Part shown: in pieces, positions 21,459-33,237 of the stretch | Position numbering within the stretch: position 1 is the first letter of the stretch | Layout: each line of letters starts with the position of its first letter | DNA from: Lactarius indigo | Lineage: Eukaryota; Basidiomycota; Agaricomycetes; Russulales; Russulaceae | Direction of reading: 5' to 3' | DNA: 45,770 bases | Assembly (NCBI GenBank): GCA_025766275.1 | Contig: JAFKAC010000248.1 | Span: 1 to 45,770 of the forward strand | The notes under the pieces: generated by a model | Seen by the model: the letters and a program-made list of their open reading frames with translations, nothing else | Databases searched by the model: none | Told to the model about the DNA's origin: nothing | Program-made: the position numbers and the translations under genes

Positions 21459-23341
21459 ATGCCTATCTTAGAAAGCATACAAGAGCGCCTCGAGTCAGCA
21501 GAGGACTACATCTATGTCTCCTTCTCCTCGGTCAAGGCCGAGATGCCTAACGTTCAGGAGGCGCTGAACAGACTATGGGCAGACGTTTCGCGATTTGGGC
21601 CTACCATTCCCGAGATACGCTTGCCAGTACTGGGTGACTTCGAGATCCCTCCTCCCCCTCCTCCCCCACCCCCACCCCCTCCAACATCCCTTGTCGATAC
21701 CGCGACAGGTTGGATTTCCGAGAACCCATGGAAAGCATCTGGCCTTGGCGTTGGTGCTGTGGGCATCGGGTTGCTGGTCGGATACAATGCATACCAGGCG
21801 CGGACACAGTCCAGGTTTCACCGGAAGTCTCACACCACAAGCCACGAACGAAGGCAGGTCGTCGGTATGTGATAGATCGCTCTATAATTTCCGGTGACCA
21901 ATCTCCTGATTAACCCTCAGTGGTGCTCGGGGGCGATCACCCAGTCGCGCGTCCTCTAATCCTCGCACTCGAGAAGAAAGGGTTTATCATCATCGCCAGT
22001 GTTGCTACCCCCGAAGCAGTGGACGAACTCGAATGTGTGGGGAATGGCTATGTCAAGGCGCTGGTCCTTAATCCTTTTGAGGTGCGAGAGGCATCACGTT
22101 GGAGCTCACATTTTCCTCTCACACCACGATAGCCAGGAACGATTCCAATCTTCCTTCGCTCCTTGGCTTCTACCCTGTCCCACAGATTCCCGATCAATAT
22201 TCATGGCGATCCGCACGCTTCCCCCGCCACCCATCCTTTCATTCATTCCGTTGTATCACTTTTCGGTCTCGCTCGTTTTTCCGCCCTCACTCCGCTGGAG
22301 CACGTCCAGCTTCAGAGCGAGTATCTCAAGTATCTCAACGCGACGCACATCACACCTCTCCAGATAATCCAGGCTCTCTTACCACTGATGCGCAACTCCC
22401 CGTCGCGTACGCGCGATTCTATCAAAAACGGAAAGAGCAAGAAAAGCATCATTGTATGTGTCCAGGCTACCGACGCACATGTTGGGCTGCCATTTTTGGG
22501 ACCGAGCTCGATGAGCGCGGCTGCGACTCTTCGTGGGGTTGAGGTCCTTCGCCGCGAAGTACGCGTTGCTGCTGCAACCGGTGGTTCCGAAGGGATGAGC
22601 GATATCAACGTTGTTAGTTTTGAAGTTGGCGCACTTGATGTCCCGCCCTTCGCCGGTCGTCACCTTCTGGATCATAGTTCCAAGGAGTACACAAAATCGT
22701 GGACGCCATCGGAGAAGCTGGCCTACGGACCTGCATGGGAAATCTCTCTAGAAGGACCGGCTCACTTCCAGCGAAAGGCCCAGAAGGCTGACGTTTTTGT
22801 CGATGACGTTCTCCAAGTCGTCAGCTATGGCCGGATACGATCCGTGTCGTTTTGCGGCTTGCGGCTCAATATTTGGTCGGTTTTCGATTGGATGCGTGGT
22901 GGCCGCTATGCTGTTGGGTCCGGAGGTAGTTTTCCTCCTTTTGTTCGAGCAGGCCCTCTTTACTGATGCTCGCCTTTCGCAGCCTTGACGAGTTGTATTG
23001 TGTCCCACCTCCCTGGCGCGCTGCTCGATATCATTATCAGTATCCCGTACACCCTCCTCTCTGTTCACAGGACATTGTCTCAAACTCGCACACCCGCCCC
23101 CTCGTCGGAATCCGAACTACCCGCCCCACAGTATAATAGGCCCTCCCCTCCCGAGGCTCCTGCAGATGTGGGAAAAGAAAGCACGGATTCGCCACAGACC
23201 TCTTCAGAACGCGATGGTTCTGAAAATGGTTCTGAGGCTGATGTCGAGAGTAACGACGGGGCTGGTGTGGGTGAAAGCTGGATCAGTCTCAAGCCTGATT
23301 CGACGAGAACATCCGAACCTTCGGAAGGAACCGCAGCATGA
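21459..23341 (+). CDS. DUF1776 family protein (Rossmann/SDR-like, fungal)
   Basis: Four exons (21459-21864, 21921-22081, 22133-22925, 22983-23341) join in frame into about 572 aa. Order along the protein: an N-terminal region; a run of 12 prolines after GDFEI (about residues 65-77); a small-residue hydrophobic helix (ASGLGVGAVGIGLLVGY, about 105-121); then the dinucleotide-fold-like start VVVLGGDHPVARPLILALEKK. Central blocks are LTPLEHVQLQSEYLKYLNAT, SIIVCVQATDAHVGLPF and KADVFVDDVLQVV. The tail HLPGALLDIIISIPYTLL leads into a low-complexity Glu/Ser end. DUF1776 is a fungal family related to short-chain dehydrogenases and of unknown reaction. The helix suggests membrane attachment (inference). 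Family assignment good, function unknown. Confidence 0.82.
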
Positions 23342-24154
23342 ATGCCCATTTTCTGCTTCGATAACTTGCTTCTTGATCTGGTGTCGTCGAGCGAACATTT
23401 GATCCTTTACTCCCATTGTATACTATTGTAACTTTGACCCCCGTATCTATCTCTACTCACAAAATGCAACTTCTCTTGTTGGTTAAATCGCGCTAGTAGG
23501 GGTCGTATCCCTCGACTAGGCGCCTTCACCTTGGGGGCTTTTTTGTCTGCGTTGTATTCCGAACTTTCTGAGAAAGTATTCTATCTATACTAACTTCATC
23601 GACGTGCGGCTGACAACGGCTGATGTTTTATCGCCAGTGGCACTCAGGAAAGCCCCGACCTCTCCTTTACTCCTTGCCTGCGCGTCCTTGATCAGTCCCT
23701 TTCCCACTTTCCGACCCGCATCCATGCGTCCTTTCTTGGTTCTACCTCGCGTTTTCTCTCTTTTTGCACCGTTTTCCCTTCGAATCAAGTGAAAACACGT
23801 GTTTTCCAGCCTACCCCATTTTCTCATCGAGTAGACGGAAGTGCAATCGATTGGTACGTTCACTTCTCCCTACATGATAATAAGAAGCGTGTCAGTGAAG
23901 AATGCATAGACCAAGAATCCTTGTGATATCCAGCGCATATCCCCATGCTCCTATGGACGAAAACTCTATCAATTTAGACGTGATATGACAGATTCAAGTC
24001 AGCGCTCAGAAAAGTTTGTCACTGATTGACAGATTTATTTATACACGAGGAACGCAGCAATTATACCTGATTGGTCGACGCTGGAAGGGTATGGTGGTCC
24101 CTCGCCGTCTTTTCTCTGTGTTGTAGCCCTCCTCACTTTTTTTGAATCCCAGAA
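23342..24154. other. Intergenic, no gene recognised
   Basis: Pyrimidine-rich stretches around 23690-23770 and an A/T-rich segment at 24020-24050 upstream of the next ATG. No convincing ORF or RNA gene. It probably contains the terminator of the DUF1776 gene and the promoter of the DUF6535 gene. Confidence 0.45.
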
Positions 24155-27100
24155 ATGGAGGATATTGAGGCTCAGGTCCATAGCGTTACTGGGGATCAGC
24201 CTACAAGTACTACTGCGAATCCCCAACGTTCTCAGCCTGCAGTTATCGCAGCCGCTCAGCCTACTGCAACTGCCGTGAATCCACAGACAACAAATCCCAC
24301 ACATCTTCGACCTCCAGATACTCAGTCTCAGCCCCAAGTCACAAGTCCCAATGGCCGCCCTCATGGGAGCGCTCCTCCATCGCCGATTGCGGGGAATCCA
24401 GATCCCCAGCAGGGTATGTTGATTTGACATTTCACAAATTGTCTGCTCATTCCCGTATCAGACGAGAAGTTCGGAGACTCTTCTGATGGGCTGTGGTCGA
24501 TGTACCTCACTGAGGCCGAGAAGCAGGATAAGGACGTGACTGAGAGTTGGAAGGGGGACGCAGAGGGGATCCTCGTATTTGTGAGCTCTTCATCTTCTGC
24601 ATATTCACTAACTAAATATATGTTGAAGACTGGTCTGTTCTCGGCCACCGTCGCGGCCTTCATCATCGAAAGCTATCAGAATCTATCTCCCAAATCTGGC
24701 GATACTACCAATGCTCTCCTTACTCAAATATCTCAACAACTTGTCAACATCTCCAACGGGACACCTCTCATGAGCGTTACAGCACAGATCGGCCATCCGT
24801 TCAAACCAACAGCATCTGCCGTCAGGGTCAATGTGTTGTGGTTCCTCAGTTTGGTCCTCAGCGTGACATGCGCCCTTTCCGCCACATTGATGCAACAGTG
24901 GGCCCGGCGGTATCAGGAACTTGCGCAGCACCACGGTGCACCCCACAAGCGCGGGCGTATGCGAGCATACATATTTGATGGCATTAGCAGGTTCGGAATG
25001 GCTCGAGCCGTCGCGACAATGCCCAAGCTTCTCCACGTATCTGTCTTCCTCTTCTTCGCGGGTCTCGTCGACTTCCTTTTCCCCATCGACACGACTGTTT
25101 CATACCTCACCCTCGGCTTGGTCGTGGCATTCACTCTGGCATACGCAGTATTGACGGTTTTACCAACCTTTTACCTCGATTGCCCTTACGCCACTCCCCT
25201 GTCCGGACTCACATGGCGGTTATCCCAGTTTTCCATGATCGTAGGTTTAAAGGCCGCCCTCGGAATCGAGGACCTATTTCATAATTCCTTGGCCAACCAG
25301 CACGTGACGAGGCCCCGCGTTAAGAAGTGGAGGGAGGCGCTCGAAAATCAAGTCAAGGTACATCGACAATGGCTTTCAGATGGCTTACGAAGGAGTGTGG
25401 AGCGTAATGCAAAGGATACACCACCCACAGCAGTCACGAGCGCCCTCGAATGGACCCTTGCAGGTCTCGATGAAGACAAGGAGATCGAAACATTTGCCGC
25501 AGGCGTGCCAGGATTCTTTGAGTCCCGTACTGTCCCAAGTGCCACCTCGGCGATCCTACCCCTCATGACAGAGAAGGCGCCGACCGATGCTATCCTCGGA
25601 TCCCGCCTACACGACCTCCTCAAGACTTGCATGCCAGGGACTTCGCCTCTCAAAGACGAAGAGCGCAAGAGTCGTTTACGACTATGCCTGAAGAGCCTGT
25701 GGTACTTTGGAAGAGCGTACAATCAGTCTCAGGCATCCGAGCCATTGCCATCCTATTTTCCCCGCACCATTGCCAGCCCGGAAATCATTCGTCTCATCCA
25801 GACCGAAAAGGACCCCGTTTCTAATGTGATGGGACGTTGCTTCGGTGCCTTGGTCGTAGTGAAGTTGGCGACAGACGTCAGATCACGCATAGACTCCAGT
25901 GTTCAAATCAACCACGAGGAGCTAGAATGTCTCTCAGCTATCCTTGATGCCGAAAGCCGTGACGTAAAGTTTTGCCTCAAGTGGCCCGGCGCCGTCGAGC
26001 TTGCGAGTATGGTTTCCCTCGTACTTGGTGGTGTTGGTCCCTCGGCCGTCGATGCATTGCCGCCGGATGTACTTGATGCAGCCCAACAAACCCTCACTAT
26101 CCTTTCTCAGACGGCCGAACAACTACTAGATCAGCCAGTCGCTCAACTCAACATTTCGGATGGGAAATTTGATCGCATCATCATTTCTCGTCTCCACAAC
26201 CTCCTCCAGATGTGCATATCAAGCACCTCACCTCTTACAGCCGAGGTACGGAGGAGCTGTCTGCGGATGTGTCTGAAAAACCTGTGTTATTTCGGAAGAG
26301 CGTACAACCAGCCTCGGGCCCCTGAACCGCTACCGTCCTATCTCATCCGCACCCTTGCCAGTCCGGAGATCATTCGTCGCATTCGGACCGAACAGGACCC
26401 CGTTTCTCGTATGATGGGACGTTGTTTCTGTACACTCGTCGTAGTGAAGCTGGCAGCTGGCGTCAGATTACGTGCTGACTCAAACGTTCAAACCATCGAC
26501 GAGTTGGCCTGCCTATCAGCTATCCTTGGCACCAAAAGCGACGATGTGAGGCTTTGCCTTAAGTGGTCTGGCGCCATCGAGCTTGCAAGTATGGCTTCCC
26601 TCGCATTTGGTGATGTCGACTCCTTGGCCGTTAACACACTACCGTCGGATGTGCATGATGTGGCCCAACAGACCCTCGCTATCCTTTCTCAGGCCCTTCC
26701 GGCCGAAGAGACGGCAGGACTACGGCTAGATCTCCCAATCACTGGGCTCAACATTTCGGATGGGAAGTTTGGTCGTATCATCGTGTCTCACCTCCTCAGC
26801 CTCCTCGAGGTATACGTACTAGGCACCTCACCTCTCACGACCGAGGTGCGCCGGAGCTGTCTGCGAATGTGTTTGAAGAGCCTGTGGTATTTTGGAAGAG
26901 AGTACAATCATCCTCGGGCATCTGAGCCATTGCCATCCTATTTTCCCCGCACCCTTTCCAGTCCCGAAATCTCTCGTCTCATCCAGACCGAACAGGATCC
27001 CGTTTCTCGTGTGATGGTATGTTGTTTCGGTGCGTTGGTCGTGAAGAAGCTCGTCGCCGGCGCCAAATCAAGCACCGACTCAAATGCTCAAATGAGCGAT

Positions 27101-30100
27101 GAGGATCTGGCGTGCCTATCAGCTATTCTTGGCACCAAAAGCGATGAGGTGAAACTTTGGCTGAGACAGCCCGGTTCCATCGAACTCGTGAACACACTTT
27201 TCCTCGCGTTTGGTGACATCGGCTCCTTATCCGCCGACACAGTGCCATCATATGTACTGGATGTGGTTCCGCAGACGTTCGGCATCCTCTCTCAAACTCT
27301 TCCAGCCGAAATAAACACCAAATTTGGGCCAGATCAGAAACATGCACTGGCGGACATACCTGGCGGTTAGTGTGAACTCATTATCCAATTACGTTTCTAC
27401 GGTCTGAAGCGCATCGGCAGTTATAAAGGGCGAAATACACCAGGGCCATTCAATCAGGTGTCTTAAGGACCTGTGGCATTGTGTACGAGCGTACAATCAA
27501 CCCGGCAACTCGGTACCCTTGCCGCCCTATGTCCTCACTGCTTTCGCCAGTCCAGCCATGTCCCGTCGCATATGCGCGGAGCGGGACGTCGCTACCCGTG
27601 TAATTGGACGTTGCGTCGAGGCATTGGTCGTAAAGAAGCTTGTAGCTGGCGTCAAATCAAGCACTGACTCAGATGTTCGAATCGGCGATGAAGAGTTGGC
27701 ATGCCTATCAGCTATCCTTGGCGCCAAACGTGACGACGTGAGGCTTTGCCTCAAACGGCCTGGTGCCATCGAGCTTGCAAGCATGGTTTCCCTCGCATTG
27801 GGTGATGTTGGCTCCTTGGTCATCAACGCATTGCCATCGGACGTGCTTGATGTGGCTCAACAAACCATCGCTATCCTTTCTCAGGTCCTCCCGGCTGAGG
27901 AGATTCGGGCTGCTGGACTACAGCTAATCACAGTAGATCTCCCAGTCGCTCGACCCAACATTTCGGATGGGAAATTTGACCACGTCATCGCATCTCACCT
28001 CCACAACCTCCTCCAGATGTGTGCATCAGGCACCTCACCTCTCACGCGCGAGATGCGCCGGAGTTGTCTGCGGGTGTGTCTGAGGAGCCTATGGTATTGT
28101 GCAAAAACATATCATCAGTTCGGTGATCCCAAGCGGTTGCCATCCTATTTCACCCACGCTCTTGCCAGTCCGGAGATCATTCGTCTCATTCAAGCCGAGA
28201 AGGACCCCGTTGCCCACGTGATGGGGCGTTGTTTCGGGGCGTTAATAGTGAACAATCTGGTAGCCTACGTCAAATCACGCACCGACTCAAATACCCAAAT
28301 CAACGACAAGGTGCTAGGGTGCTTATCAGCTATCCTTGGTACAGAGAGCCGCGACTTGAAGCTTTGGCTGAAACAGCCCAGCGCCATCGAACTTACAAGC
28401 ACAGTTTTCCTCGCATTTGGTGACATTGGCTCCTTAGCTGCTGACACAGTGCCACCATATGTACTGGATGTGGTTCCACAGACGTTCAGCATCCTCTCTC
28501 AGGTCCTTCCAGCCGAAATAAACGCCGAGCTTGGGTTAAATCAGATACGTACATTGACGGACATATCCGATGGTCAGTATGAACCCATTCTCCATCCCGT
28601 TACTACGATCTAAAGCCGTACACCAGGGGTAGCGCCGATAATAGGCGAAGTATACCAGGATCATTCGATCAGATGTCTGAAGAACCTATGGCATTGTGTA
28701 CGAGCGTACAATCAACCCGGCAACTCGGTACCTTTACCGTCCTACATCCTCACTGCTTTCGCCAGCCCATCTATGTCTCGTCGGATACGCACGGAACGGG
28801 ATGCCACTGCTCGCGTGATAGGACGTTGCGTCGAAGCATTGGTCGTGAAAAAGCTTGTAGCTGGCGTCAGATCAAGCACCAACTCAGATGTTCAAATCAC
28901 CAATGAAGAGTTGGCATGCCTCTCAACTATCCTTGGCACCAAACGCGATGACGTGAAGCTTTGCCTCGAGCGGTCTGGTGCCGTCGAGCTTGCAAGCATG
29001 GTTTCCCTCGCATTGGGTGATGTTGGCTCCTTGGCCAACGCATTGCCACCGGACGTACTTGATGTGGCTCAACAAACCCTCGCTATCCTTTCTCAAGTCC
29101 TTCCGACTGAAGAGATGGCCGAACTACAGCTAGATCTCCCAATCGCTGGACTCAACATTTCGGATGGGATTTTTGACCACGTCATCGTATCTCACCTCTA
29201 CAACCTCCTCCAGATGTGTACATCAGACACCTCGCCTCTCACGCCGGAGGTGCGCCGAAGCTGTCTACGCATGTGTCTGAAGAGCCTATGGTATTGTGCA
29301 AAAGCATATCATCAGCTTGGTGCCTCCCAGCAGTTGCCATCTTATTTCCCCCGCACTCTTGCCGGTCCGGAGATCATTCGTCTCATTCAAACCGAGCAGG
29401 ATCCCGTTTCTCGTGTGACAGTATGCTATTTCGGTGCATTGGTCGCGAAGAAGCTGGCAGTTGGTGTCAGATCGCACACTGACTCAAGTGTTCAAATCAT
29501 CGATGAGGAGTTGGCATGCCTATCAGCTATTCTTGGCACCGAAAGCGATGATGTGAGGCTTTGCCTTACGTGGCCTAACGCCGTCGAGCTTACAAGCATG
29601 GTTTCCCTCGCATTGGGGGATGTCGGCTCCTTGGCTACCGACGCATTGCCATCGAATGTGCTTAATATGGCCCAACAAACCCTCGCTATTCTTTCTCACG
29701 TCCTTCCAGCTGAAGAGACGGCCGAACTACAGCTAGATCTGCCAATCGCTCGGCTCAACATTTTAGATGGGAAGTTTGGTCGTATGATCGCATCTCGCCT
29801 CCTCAGCCTCCTCCAGATGTGCAAATCGGGCACCTCGCCTTACACCGCCGAGGTGCGCCGGAGCTGTCTGCGGATGTGCCTGAAGAGCCTATGGTATTGT
29901 GCAAGGGCATATCACCAGCTTGGTGCTTCCGAGCGGTTACCATCTTATTTCCCCCACACCCTTGCCAGTCCGGAGGTCATTCATCTCATTCAGGCAGAAC
30001 AAGATCCCGTTTCTCGTGTAATAGGGCGTTGTTTCGAGGCGTTGGTCCTGAAGAAGCTCTTAGCCGGCGTCAAATCAAGCACCGATTCAGGTATTCAAAT

Positions 30101-31780
30101 CAGCGATGAAGAGTTGGCATGCCTATCAGCTATCCTTGGCACCAAACGCGATGACGTGAAACTTTGCCTTGAGTGGCCTGGTGCCGTCGAACTTGCGAGC
30201 ATGGTCTCCCTTTCATTGGGTGATATTGGCTCCTTGGTCATCGACGCATTGCCGCCAAACGCACTTGATGTGGCCCAACAAACTCTCGGGATCCTTTCTC
30301 AGGTCCTTATAGTTGAAGAGACGGCCGAACTACCGCTGGATTTGCCAATCGCTCGATTCAACATTTCGGAAGGGAAAATTGATCGCGTCATCGTATCTCA
30401 CCTCCATAACCTCCTCCAAATGTGCATATCTGGGACTTCACCTCTCACGACCGAGGTGCGCCGGAGCTGTCTGTGGATGTGTCTGAAGAGCCTATGGTAT
30501 TGTGCAAAAACATATAACCAACTTGATGCCCCCGAGTGGTTACCATCCTATTTCACCCTCGCTCTTGCCAGTCCGGAGATCATTCGTCTCATTCAAGCCG
30601 AGAAGGACCCTGTCGCCCACGTGATAGGGAGTTGTTTTGGGGCGTTGATCGTGAACAATCTGGTGACTTACGTCAAATCGCACAGCGACTCAAATGCTCA
30701 ATCCGGCGACGAGATGCTGGGGTACCTCTCAGCTATCCTTGGCACAGAGAGCCGCGACTTGAGGCTTTCGCTTAGCCGGCCCGGTACCGTCGAACTTGCA
30801 AACATGCTTTCCCTCGTATTCAATGAGATCGACTCCTTGTTCCTCGATACAGCACCACCGAATGTGCTGGATATGGTCCGACAGACGTACAGCATCCTCT
30901 CTCGGACACTAATGACTGAATCGAACGACAAGCTGACGATCTTTTCTGATGGTCAGTGTGATATCATCGTTTAATCCCGTCGGCGATCTGAGGTTGCTTA
31001 TTATTATTAGAGCCGTTACCTCTCACGGGACCATTATACGAGAGTCGTTCGCGCATGTGTCTGAAGAACCTGTGGCGCTGTGCGACAGCATACAATCAGC
31101 TTGGAATCTCGGTACCTTTACCGTCCTTCGTCTGCATCTCTCCCGCCAGTCCAGAGACCATCCGACGCATTCATACCGAGAAGGACCTCGCGGCTCGTGT
31201 AACAGGACGCTGCGCTTGTGCTCTGATCGTAAACAAGTTGGTGGACGATTTCCAGTCACCCATTTCCTTCGGCGCTGGTGTCTACGACGCAGAGTTGGCA
31301 TGCATATCGACGATCCTTGGTACTGAGCCAGATGAATTTTTGCGTTGGCCTCGCCCTTCCACCGCCATCAAACTCCTGAACGTCATTTCCCTCATGTCGG
31401 GCGAAATCGAGGCCTTATACATTTGGGAGGAAACGCCGGCGGATGTATTGGAAATAATGCAACACACTTTCAACACTATCTGCTCGGGACTTGTTCTAGG
31501 TGGCGTGTTCGCCAGTGGCGACCTGCCCATGGACCAGGTGTCGTTGCTGCGCGAAATTTGTTCGAGAATCGCAAATGCACAGCCCGGCGATCGGTTCAGG
31601 GACCAAACGGTGGAATTGTTAGACCAACTGCAACAGATTTCGAAACAACTGCCTCTGGTGGAGTACAAGATGCGGCGATGCGCAAGCACGATTTTTGATC
31701 CGCAATTGGTTAGGGAACGAGGTGACTTAATAACTCGGCCAGAATACGAAGTGAGAAGGAAGCGCTCCAAGTCGATATAG
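24155..31780 (+). CDS. Giant DUF6535 membrane protein with ten tandem repeats
   Basis: Six exons (24155-24413, 24462-24580, 24629-27365, 27421-28572, 28627-30951, 31011-31780) join in frame into about 2453 aa. Residues 1-87 are a Gln/Pro/Thr-rich leader. DUF6535 follows, with conserved DGLWSMYLTEAEKQDKDV, four membrane helices (GLFSATVAAFIIESY; LWFLSLVLSVTCALSATLMQ; LLHVSVFLFFAGLVDFLF; LTLGLVVAFTLAYAVLTVLP) and the QQWARRY motif. The rest is a helical region of ten repeats of about 200 residues with the signature RRSCLRMCLKSLWY, LPSYFPRTLASPEIIRLIQ, LACLSAIL and ALPPDVLDVAQQTLAILSQ. Introns 4, 5 and 6 follow homologous repeat positions. The 48-bp intron 24581-24628 is readable through, so it could be retained. 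DUF6535 is common in Agaricomycetes and of unknown function. Confidence 0.88.
25607..31780 (+). repeat. Ten tandem coding repeats, about 600 bp each
   Basis: Unit starts: 25607, 26192, 26792, 27421, 27999, 28627, 29196, 29799, 30402 and 31011. Spacings for units 7-9 are exactly 603 bp. Units 4, 6 and 10 form a subtype: each follows an intron, has lost most of the LLQMCxSGTSPLT start and shares LPLP/LPS plus an RAYNQ-type core. Units 3, 5 and 9 precede those introns. The repeat pairs 3-4, 5-6 and 9-10 therefore look like copies of a two-unit block. Confidence 0.85.
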
Positions 31781-32178
31781 AAACCCGTTTTACATTGTAC
31801 ACCACACGTCGTTGAAACGATGCGCTTCGTGGCGACGCTTTTGTTTTTGTACTACCAGGTCAGGTCGTCCTTGTACTAAGATGGGACTCTTGTCCCGTCA
31901 CAGGTACTGCTGGTTTCAACTCGAACTTGAGAAGAGACGAGTTCATTAGAAAAAATTATCGAATCCGTCGCCATGGGGCAATGTTTTGCATCCACGGACA
32001 ATTGAAATTTCTCATACCTCTTTATGTAGTGTTTTCCCATGGGGATGGCATATGGCTCCAATCGCTCGCTACCATATTTGGCACACACATGACACTGCCA
32101 CATGGGACCAAGTAGCATGAAGTGAAGAGTTGATCTGTCGTCGCTGACAACCGCACACGTATCATTGAGAGAGCAACG
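31781..32178. other. Intergenic, no gene recognised
   Basis: 398 bp between the DUF6535 stop and the phosphodiesterase ATG. It contains a short near-repeat (GCGCTTCGTGGCGACGC at 31822) and no supported coding frame. Confidence 0.5.
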
Positions 32179-32925
32179 ATGGGTATGTCATCACAGGGGG
32201 ATAGGATACACACCGACTGACTGATCAGTGGATCCCTGTCGTCGTCGGTCGCAGCCATCTCACTCTGGCTCGTACCCTCTGCACCCGAATCAGCACTTCT
32301 GCAGCAGTTTATGAACCGCCACCCCGATCCCGGCGCAGCACACTCCTTCCCGCACTTCCATCCGCACGTCACGCTTGCGACTTTACCCCTCCGCGTCGCA
32401 TCCGAGTCGTCCAAGTCGGAGCCGGTAGCGGCGCGCGACTCGACTGTGCTCACGCTGCGCGAGGCCATTCCAATAGGCCAGCGCGCCGTGCCTGTCCGCT
32501 TCGCGCGCGTCGTCGCCGGGGACCACTACTTCCGCTCCGTCTTCGTGGCGCTGGTGCCATCGCCAGAGCTCGTCAGTCTACGCACGGCGCTCGCGGCGGC
32601 GGGCACACCGCATCCGCCCGCGTTCCCGCATCTCTCGCTGTACTACATCGCGGACGAGGAGGCGCACACGCGCGAACGCCTCTTGCAAGAACTTGAGCGC
32701 GAGAATGTCGTCCGGCATTCCGCGGACGGCCAGGAGGTGGTACTTGAGTGCGGTGGCCCTGGTGCTGTTACTGGTGCTGGTGCCGACACCGCAGGCCCGA
32801 GGATGACGGACCGCGGCGCGCTTGCGGGCTTCACTGGCACGCAGATCTGGATCATGGATTGTGAAGGTCCTGTCGAGGGGTGGAAGGTCCTGGACAAGAT
32901 CCTGCTGGCCAAGTTGGATAGCTAA
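32179..32925 (+). CDS. 2',3'-cyclic-nucleotide phosphodiesterase, 2H family
   Basis: Opens cyclic phosphates such as ADP-ribose 1'',2''-cyclic phosphate from tRNA splicing (known for the fungal Cpd1 family). Two exons: a four-base first exon ATGG (32179-32182), a 72-bp intron (32183-32254) and the main exon 32255-32925, giving about 224 aa. This start restores MAISLWLVPSAPESALLQQF, the usual N-terminus of the family; starting at the internal Met 32311 would remove the first strand. The two catalytic H-x-T/S motifs are present: HPHVTLATL near 32359 and FPHLSLYYI near 32623. The exon is much richer in G and C than its neighbours. The tail contains a Gly/Ala-rich insert (about residues 155-180). 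Confident assignment. Confidence 0.87.
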
Positions 32926-33237
32926 ATGTTGCCGTGCGTCTAGTCGTTCATTCAACATGGAATGAACGAGCAGATCTCATATTGTATACACAGTCGCCCT
33001 TTTACCCGGTACGATGTCAAATCAATATATTGTATGTAACGTATTTAGTGGCGGGAAGCTCTGAAAGTAAAACACAGAATGCGAAAACGACAGGATGGGC
33101 CAGATACATCAAAGTGTAACAGACCCGAAGTAGCTATGATACAGCGAGATGTGTTACTTATACAGCGGTTGTCTAAGAACGGATTGGGAAAATGAGGATG
33201 AGAGAAAACGTCAATGGAGCATGATACAGGTGAGAGA

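Noticed and set aside
28573..28658. Acceptor at 28658 for the fifth intron of the DUF6535 gene
   Set aside because: It gives the wrong phase; the CAG at 28624-28626 keeps frame and restores GEVYQDHSIRCLK, which aligns with the repeat start.
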